A stretch of DNA of 64,000 nt from Owenia fusiformis. Its lineage: Eukaryota > Annelida > Polychaeta > Sabellida > Oweniidae. The stretch is from positions 8,760,432-8,824,431 of the forward strand of contig CAIIXF020000012.1 of assembly GCA_903813345.2 (NCBI GenBank). The letters are read 5' to 3'. The translations under genes and the position numbers were made by a program. The notes beneath the pieces were generated by a model that was not told the DNA's origin, did no database searches, and saw nothing but the letters and a program-made list of their open reading frames with translations. Below, one piece after another: positions 61,701 to 64,000 of the stretch. Numbering within the stretch: position 1 is the first letter of the stretch; every line of letters starts with the position of its first letter.

Positions 61701-63103
61701 ACATGGTCAAAGTTATTCAGGGGAGAATTAGATCTAGATACTTTGTTTTTAATCAGATACTTTATTTCAGGAAAACTAAAGATCTTTACAATTATAGTGT
61801 ATTACTTTTCCATACAATTTTTATATGGTTACATGTTCCATACTTATTATTTGAGAAAATTCTAACACCCTCCCCTCCCCATTTTGCACTTTAAATCTTA
61901 AATTATTTCACCTATTTATAACATATCACGAATCCTTTGAAAGATAATCACATTTGAGATCGTGAGGAAAGCATTCCTAGGGCAATTATAATATATATTT
62001 TGTTTGCAATTTTGTCCCCCCCCCCTCTCTAGATCTGATTCAGCCTTAGCATTCCCATTGCTAAACTAATACAAAAAAAACATTACCTGAATAGGAAAAC
62101 CCGTGTGCTTTGCAACTTGTTATGCAATCCCAGCGACTACTTCTTGGTAGGTTCTGAATACCAGTTAAATCCCTATCAGTGTCATCCAAGAAACATCCTA
62201 AATACTCTGGAATCAAATGAACATTTTGCAGAATTGATTCTAGTTGATTTAATTGAATTTGTCTCTATATTTCATTTCGGTTGCTTCTTATTGGAATGAT
62301 TGCCTTATCGCCAATAGGGCAAACTTTAAATAGTTTCGTAACTCTTAGAGACCGGAGAGTATACACTAATGGGGCAAAATCCCACTTGCCCCAACGAGTC
62401 CCATCTTGCCCCATCGAATGCCAATTTGCCCAATCGCATCCCACGGAGTCCCATCAAATCCCATCGTGCCCCATTGGTGCAGTATGGGGGCTTCACACAA
62501 CGCGTCATACGATTGAAAATCCCATGATGCCCCATGGAAAGAATGAACATGTTCATTCTCAATGGGGCATGATAGGACTCCGTGGGATTTTCCCCCATCT
62601 TGCCCCATCGAATCCCATCGAGTCCTACGTGGGGCTTTGTGGGACTCAATGGGGCAAAATCCGACCTCCATGGGGCAAAATCCCATGAAGTCCCAAGAGG
62701 TCCAACACAATGTCTATATGGAGGTCCCAACTTGCCCCATTAGTGTATGTCGAGCTTTAAAGTAAACATACATGGAGTACTTTCAAATCAACCTAAACGT
62801 AAAATGTACTATGTATACGTACCGATAACAAAATGAAACACGTGCTACAGAAACCAAGCGCTCGTCTTAAAAACAAATTCTGTAACACTATTCTTTACTA
62901 TTGCATCATAAAAAGACCTAGTGGGGTAGCAATTCCCGCGACATTAAAAACATGTAAATTAAAAAATAAACGAAATAACTTGCACGAAATATAACATGTA
63001 GCTTAGGAAAAATTAAAAGCACCCTACCGTGATCGTTGTAAATGCGACTGTGAACCAAGGCGGACGCGCAGAAAACGACCAACACAGCAAGATGGAACGA
63101 CAT
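26072..63103 (-). CDS. Secreted WSC-MAM-galactose-binding (F5/8C/fucolectin-like) multidomain protein, 18 exons
   Basis: Exons in coding order: 63103-63028, 62206-62087, 60895-60734, 59323-59192, 56911-56768, 56220-56023, 55805-55674, 53716-53582, 36233-36042, 35378-35247, 34799-34686, 34005-33808, 33306-33175, 31597-31449, 29609-29453, 28751-28468, 27526-27349, 26520-26072. They sum to 3084 nt, 1027 residues plus TAA, with compatible phases at every junction (mostly phase 1, the usual phase for shuffled extracellular modules). Residues 1-20 form a signal peptide (MSFHLAVLVVFCASALVHS). Then follow WSC (about 26-118), the first part of a galactose-binding domain (120-163), MAM1 (164-321), MAM2 (322-474), MAM3 (475-622), the rest of a galactose-binding domain (623-724) and two further lectin-like modules (725-1027). 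No transmembrane segment is seen. The likely role is extracellular glycan recognition or adhesion, by domain content only. Exon joins are my reading and lack transcript support; an exon could be missed in the long introns. Confidence 0.85.
27899..28052. mobile_element. Hairpin MITE (154 bp) in intron 16
   Basis: CCTAACCATCGACAACGTAC at 27899 is inverted at the other end (28052). The arms extend about 65 bp with mismatches around a short AT loop. No coding capacity. Confidence 0.8.
29232..29345 (-). repeat. Fragment of VNTR-bearing element (head only)
   Basis: On -, it reads 'gtgacatattgttatagtct' and a 'gttg...ggcgtctgtagca' run, the same head as the element at 37101 but without tandem units. 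A second fragment in the same orientation lies at about 30376-30470. Confidence 0.65.
29453..31597 (-). CDS. Exons 14-15: rest of a galactose-binding domain
   Basis: 31597-31449 reads NIRNVGAWVNVTLSRPYWIK and ends with RIDISDGSTTK. 29609-29453 reads MDMYDLKPNDQHSWEAVRFD, then WVKITFTK and ends FGIVELDIIA. The WVNVTL strand, 'PYWIKEI' and the closing 'F-G-I-V-E-L-x-I' are the second two thirds of an F5/8C/FTP fold. The N-terminal third (AK-x-S...IDG) is missing here and matches exon 4 instead. The exon 14 acceptor is TAG ending 31598. Confidence 0.78.
29677..30278. mobile_element. TTAA-flanked MITE with long inverted ends in intron 14
   Basis: TTAA at 29673-29676 and 30279-30282 flank AGGAATATTCCTTGCCA and its inverse. 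The inverted ends run about 190 bp, including 'atggtagctataaccatata' and 'aggaagtgatgtcatcgact' with their inverses. No transposase is encoded. Confidence 0.85.
31985..32995. repeat. Dispersed 'ggcagccatttt / gagttatcaaagatta' repeat in intron 13
   Basis: At least six degenerate units of 100-190 bp, each with 'tttgagttatcaaagatta', 'ggcagccatttt' and 'ccctaggcatcagcatata', ending in 'acgaacggacgaacggatgg' and 'aacttcgttcggttgg'. The same family is hinted at 6270-6990 and 23290-23420. Confidence 0.75.
33175..34799 (-). CDS. Exons 11-13: MAM domain 3, with a degenerate start
   Basis: 34799-34686 reads KFLSFSNGPGKFEWTRKNGS and TSSSNTVPSHRANGSKKG. It aligns with the MAM start but is about 10 codons shorter than in MAM1 and lacks both cysteines. 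34005-33808 (DLYFIETSKPRFEGDSARI, YNMYGDSIGTLNVYT) and 33306-33175 (GQSWLKTNV, YRIVFEGIRGSDFTGNIAID) are normal. Phases fit, so the exon is probably used, with an altered disulfide pattern. Confidence 0.78.
35247..53716 (-). CDS. Exons 8-10: MAM domain 2, split by a 17.3-kb intron
   Basis: 53716-53582 gives VYCSFNDACGFSRGTG and NTGSTPSTDTGPASD. After a repeat-filled intron, 36233-36042 gives YYYYFEASPGVQGDAG and EFYYHMYGSGIGTLNVYT. 35378-35247 gives GNSWYKTEV and YRIVFEGIKGNGYTGDIAID. All MAM hallmarks are kept. Exon 10 ends with a GTAGGA donor. Confidence 0.85.
36299..36446. mobile_element. Hairpin MITE (148 bp)
   Basis: CTAATGCCTTGGTCACATTTGC-type left end (36299) is inverted at the right end (GATCAAGGCATTAG, ending 36446), and 'cggccgattgagtattttgt' is inverted in the interior. 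It sits in the large intron, just upstream (in + coordinates) of the Transib-like element. Confidence 0.8.
36600..40010 (-). mobile_element. Transib/RAG-like DNA transposon, non-autonomous copy A
   Basis: The left end CACGGTGTTATAGCATAACG (36600) is inverted at the right end (39987-40010), with 24-bp inverted repeats differing at one base. Both sides are flanked by the 5-bp direct repeat ACTAT (36595-36599 and 40011-40015). A heptamer CACGGTG and 5-bp target duplications are hallmarks of Transib transposons and resemble the RAG recombination heptamer CACAGTG. The interior is shared with copy B (52105-53101) in inverted orientation. On - it contains a short coding-like segment (QDSQEPPLFQPLQGKEK, TVACFIYETNE, 39260-39380) that I do not recognise. 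No DDE transposase is seen. A VNTR element is inserted at 37101. Superfamily assignment is from termini only. Confidence 0.72.
37101..39230 (+). repeat. 2.1-kb VNTR-bearing element inserted in Transib-like copy A
   Basis: Opens with the hairpin TGTCACCACcaaaaGTGGTGACA and a 'ggcgtccggcggttgg' run, then about 14 tandem units marked by 'catctac(a/g)tgttctca' (37272, 37398, 37566, 37702, 37849, 37985, 38133, 38268, 38416, 38551, 38699, 38834, 38970 and 39105), and closes with GTGGTGACAT (39201-39210). Spacing mostly alternates 135/136 and 147/148 bp, a dimeric higher-order repeat of about 283 bp produced by an extra 'gatttgacttaa' block in alternate units. Comparison with copy B shows the uninterrupted site (around 'cattgttattaattttgtc'). 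The architecture resembles Helentron-related or 'pearl' elements of bivalves, by recall only. Confidence 0.85.
40303..45300 (-). mobile_element. LINE remnant 1 (endonuclease-RT linker through RT C-terminus), interrupted by a DNA transposon
   Basis: Degenerate LINE ORF2 on - in several frames. 45297-44965 holds the linker (YKNAKREFRKKLR, DVDEIWRLVKNKRKG). 44420-44175 gives WKDYFENLYTPSNN and EPFSEEEITIAI, with a stop. After the insertion 42289-44166, 42301-42011 gives YGGTKLVSILQNLYN, KVGVLITLFKGGNK and the HRGTTL block. 41802-41578 holds 'thumb' sequence (KSKTLAIQV), and 41325-40873 and 40599-40303 the C-terminal part with the zinc-knuckle-like CPLCG...HFLLDCPEL. The RT catalytic YxDD block is not found. 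It is a dead copy inside intron 8. Confidence 0.85.
42289..44166. mobile_element. TTAA-flanked DNA transposon (non-autonomous) nested in LINE 1
   Basis: TTAA at 42285-42288 and 44167-44170 flank the inverted ends AGGGACCCAACACC and GGTGGTGGGTCCCT. Sequence outside the two TTAA sites rejoins the LINE reading (RIL before, YGGTKLV after). At 1.88 kb the interior has no recognisable transposase; a short frame at 43692-43468 (VLERNERGRFAKKPHTPQKQ) looks coding but is not recognised. The TTAA target fits piggyBac or Kolobok. Confidence 0.85.
45301..46630. other. Intronic noncoding stretch between LINE remnants
   Basis: No feature recognised. It contains A-rich low-complexity sequence at 45290-45400 and otherwise AT-rich intron sequence. 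Confidence 0.4.
46631..48926 (-). mobile_element. LINE remnant 2 (RT domain and C-terminus)
   Basis: On -: 48296-48190 reads YTGITLLSVPSKIYSSVLKK, then WLEHNNILVDEQNGFR before a frameshift. 48181-47702 reads FVDAKQAFDRANHACLFYKL, GVRQGDQISSTLFNIYINDM and LLYAGDVVFI, so the catalytic YADD has become YAGD. Near 46850-46650 the C-terminal block reads RSAFSKLRCGVLLLRIETGR and HFLVECPAYEDL. The linker (SVEWAQEQIEQ) is recognisable only weakly at 48926-48735. The copy is inactive and a different family from LINE 1 by sequence. Confidence 0.83.
48927..50020. other. Intronic noncoding stretch
   Basis: No feature recognised beyond a possible extension of the LINE 2 5' region on - (49500-49900) and AT-rich intron sequence. 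Confidence 0.35.
50022..51555 (-). mobile_element. Retroelement remnant 3 (RT C-terminal region)
   Basis: On -: 51550-51390 reads WARMQFKPTKSRSMVLVDGK. 51382-50642 is a 246-codon frame with GRFKVWCFQYGIIPRLQWPF, HLRKWLGLPPSFSSVNLYSS, SHQQIVGTVCKGRLGLGHYV and WKDIWPMDQGRLSFLLRAF. 50273-50022 continues with EVGCMGPGMGFPASSLRYLL. This resembles the C-terminal half of an RT protein recurrent in invertebrate and fish genomes (RMKFKPAKSRS..., RWLGVPPS...), as I recall it; the clade is not assigned. The RT core is absent, and a poly-C tract (50280-50291) disrupts the frame. Confidence 0.8.
52105..53101 (+). mobile_element. Transib/RAG-like DNA transposon, copy B (5'-truncated, inverted relative to copy A)
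   Basis: Ends at 53078-53101 with the same terminal repeat as copy A (..ATAACACCGTG). Similarity to the inverse of copy A runs back to about 52105; no matching left terminus was found, so this side is deleted or diverged. It lacks the VNTR insertion. An open frame, 52229-52636, covers a conserved segment (MSLDDYVRLLSNSMDGNVAH, TSVKSRLLDLIASFHVIVIM) followed by a possible small intron (GTAAGA at 52416, TTTTCAG ending 52455) and KTVACFIYETNES. Copy A has a stop in the first part. I do not recognise the peptide. Confidence 0.72.
54738..55549. repeat. Nested palindrome of about 800 bp in intron 7
   Basis: 'acatacctatgatgatgtat' at 54744 is inverted at about 55545, and the arms include 'agcgggccaatataa' and 'agcccgcgcccgctaacttt' with their inverses. 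Inside lies a second inverted pair (about 54975-55100 and 55160-55290: 'tatgtcactatcgt', 'ggtcgggccatatatcac') around an (ATAAT)n centre at 55110-55155. The right side runs into an (ATAAT)n microsatellite, 55547-55660. Confidence 0.88.
55674..56911 (-). CDS. Exons 5-7: MAM domain 1
   Basis: Three phase-1 exons: 56911-56768 (LQLICSFNNDTCGLPDG, IKWTQTKGSTTSSTDTAP), 56220-56023 (YYYIIEAS, ELEFYYYMYGDSIGTLNVYT) and 55805-55674 (GQSWLKAEL, YYIVFEGITGNDNTGDIAID). These are the hallmarks of a MAM adhesion domain: CSF..xCG, the WxxxxGST(P/S)S block, YMYGxxIGTLNVY and the closing F-E-G-x-x-G-x-x-x-x-G-D-I-A-I-D. Both N-terminal cysteines are present. Confidence 0.88.
56912..59191. other. Intron 4 of the lectin gene
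   Basis: No exon seen despite a search for the continuation of the galactose-binding domain. It contains a 36-bp direct duplication at 57588-57656 ('attgccccgaaccggtccg' type) and an otherwise AT-rich sequence. 58400-58560 has a weak inverted repeat ('gcaatatagtgaaatattgg' region). Confidence 0.45.
59192..59323 (-). CDS. Exon 4: first part of a galactose-binding (F5/8C/FTP) domain
   Basis: Reads VYADVAKLSSGATITCSNP, then NNSIDGDTRSTEDSMWKTF. The 'A-K-x-SSGAT' opening and SIDGD match the start of F5/8C and fucolectin-type domains. The continuation expected next (a 'WVxVxL' strand) is absent between here and MAM1. A fitting continuation appears only at 31597-31449, after three MAM domains. Confidence 0.75.
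60082..60733 (-). repeat. 163-bp tandem array, duplicating the end of the WSC exon and its donor
   Basis: 'ccctccattctaaatcc' recurs at 60081, 60244, 60407, 60570 and 60733, exactly 163 bp apart. The 60733 occurrence is the real exon end. Each of the four extra units contains the last 55 nt of exon 3 with its GTGAGT donor, preceded by 'ttttatttcacacag', which by junction chance makes a good acceptor. Four complete 55-nt cryptic exons result (60136-60082, 60299-60245, 60462-60408 and 60625-60571). Copies are nearly identical. Inclusion in the gene's phase would give an in-frame TAG after six codons. Confidence 0.93.
60734..63103 (-). CDS. Exons 1-3 of the lectin gene: signal peptide and WSC domain
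   Basis: Exon 1 (63103-63028) encodes the signal peptide and stops after RIYNDH. Exon 2 (62206-62087) begins YLGCFLDDTDRDL and ends with WDCITSCKAHGFSYS. Exon 3 (60895-60734) gives NQDANTCWCGNSYGKHG, ECNIMCAAEGNTQTCG and IIYDTGFRME. The YLGCF start, the C-x3-C pair, CWCG and the closing C-x3-C/TCG pattern define a WSC carbohydrate-binding domain. Exon 3 uses a weak acceptor (ttgaag). Its 3' half and donor are duplicated downstream. Confidence 0.85.
62364..62745. mobile_element. TA-flanked MITE built of 'ttgccccatc' repeats, in intron 1
   Basis: CACTAATGGGGCAA at 62364 and TTGCCCCATTAGTG ending 62745 are perfect inverted ends, each flanked by TA. The interior consists of 'cccatcttgccccatcgaat' variants on the left half and their inverses on the right, so the whole element can fold on itself. 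TA targets suggest a Tc1/mariner-derived MITE. Overlapping open frames on both strands are composition artefacts. Confidence 0.8.
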
Positions 63104-64000
63104 CGTAGTGCGGCCGCTAATGTAAGTCCGCAATCGGAATCACAACTTCACTCAATATATATTTTTGTATTTTTGCTTGCCAGGCAACTGATAAATAAAC
63201 AATATACACGGTGTCCAAAAATGTCAAATCTTCTCCAAACTTTTTTTTTATATATCATATAGATTATCCAAACCTACCCTGGAACGCCCCGGGAATTGTA
63301 ATAGTAACACAGTAAAATATTGAAAGAAAAATATGTAATGTTTCCTGAACTTATTACCAATATGAATTTATAAAGAAAGTATATAGCCTATATACATTCT
63401 TCTTCTGATAAGGCGATATGGCCTAAAGCTGAATGTAAAAGTAGGTTGCTCTCATTCTAAACCTATTTTCCACTTCCAAAACAAAAACACCGACTCCAAA
63501 CAACAGTTCACCTTAATTCCATAAATATGGAGGTATCATGATGGATATGGGCAGTATGGGAAATGTGACTTTTGGCCGAGTATTTAAAACAATTGGTAAA
63601 AAGTGATGACGATGAACTGCAAAAATCAGTTTAATGTCAATTTGTAACACCCTGTATATATGCCAAATCACTCATCTTCAAAATTCGTGGAAACATAAAA
63701 TATTAAAATATATATTGTCCAATAAGTGTATATATGGTTATTGTTTGATGTCTGTGTCATTAAAGATGCATGGCGTACGTGGAAGTTTTTCCTTGTCATG
63801 TAAAAACTGATCCAGGGGCATAATACATGTACTGTATGACTTTTGTCTATTATTAAAGTGGAAGATTATATTATAATAACCGAAATATTCAAAAAGGCCT
63901 TAGTTAGTAGTCCTGCTTAAGAAGTCTATTCTTACTAGTGAAATGGATTCTAGCAATACTGTAACGACCCAACTATATGTAATATTTTTTGTGCCGTTAC
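63104..64000. other. Upstream flank of the lectin gene
   Basis: No gene seen. It should contain the lectin gene promoter on -, but no clear TATA or initiator stood out. The last 38 bases (63963-64000) begin 'gtaacgaccc' and end 'gtgccgttac', a short inverted pair that may be the edge of a further repeat cut by the window end. Confidence 0.35.

Noticed and set aside
62281-62765. Open frames of 114-135 codons on both strands
   Set aside because: They are products of the TTGCCCC/GGGGCAA reiterations of the MITE; all frames look alike and low-complexity.

Overview
The window is nuclear DNA of an invertebrate animal. Genes are split by GT-AG introns, two single-copy metazoan genes are recognisable (merlin/NF2 and UBE2L3), and a secreted WSC/MAM/F5-8-type lectin gene spans about 37 kb. 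Introns and spacers are packed with LINE, Ty3/gypsy, MITE and VNTR repeats. AT-rich spacers, short 'gccgccatttt' and 'tccgtccgtc' repeat families and VNTR-bearing elements opening with a TGTCACCAC hairpin suggest a lophotrochozoan, most likely a mollusc. That placement is an inference from repeat style and protein similarity recalled from memory.

Layout. 1-3159 is the 3' two thirds of a chromodomain Ty3/gypsy pol gene on +, with one frameshift in reverse transcriptase. 7806-10077 is the 3' end of the merlin (NF2) gene on +. Its third-last exon is preceded by a seven-copy, 117-bp tandem array that copies the exon's own splice acceptor. 12951-13814 on - is an intronless ApaH/PrpE-type metallophosphoesterase. 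13993-14081 is a tRNA-like element. 14438-21116 on + is a complete four-exon UBE2L3 gene (154 residues) with CRE and ETS-like sites just upstream and a repetitive 3' UTR.

26072-63103 on - is one gene that I assembled from 18 exons. Their phases and total length close exactly: 3084 nt, 1027 residues plus stop. Domain order is signal peptide, WSC, first part of a galactose-binding (F5/8C/fucolectin) domain, three MAM domains, rest of a galactose-binding domain, then two more lectin-like modules. The 17-kb intron inside MAM2 (36234-53581) holds three LINE remnants, a TTAA-flanked DNA transposon nested in one of them, and two inverted copies of an element whose termini (CACGGTG heptamer, 5-bp target duplication) match Transib/RAG-like transposons. 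One of those copies carries a 2.1-kb VNTR element.

Most notable: (i) two independent young tandem arrays, 117 bp x7 in merlin and 163 bp x5 in the lectin gene, each copy a splice site plus exon sequence and would introduce stop codons if used; (ii) the Transib/RAG-like termini; (iii) a galactose-binding domain apparently interrupted by three MAM domains; (iv) several TTAA-flanked MITEs and large foldback structures. No operons, CRISPR arrays or bacterial features are present.
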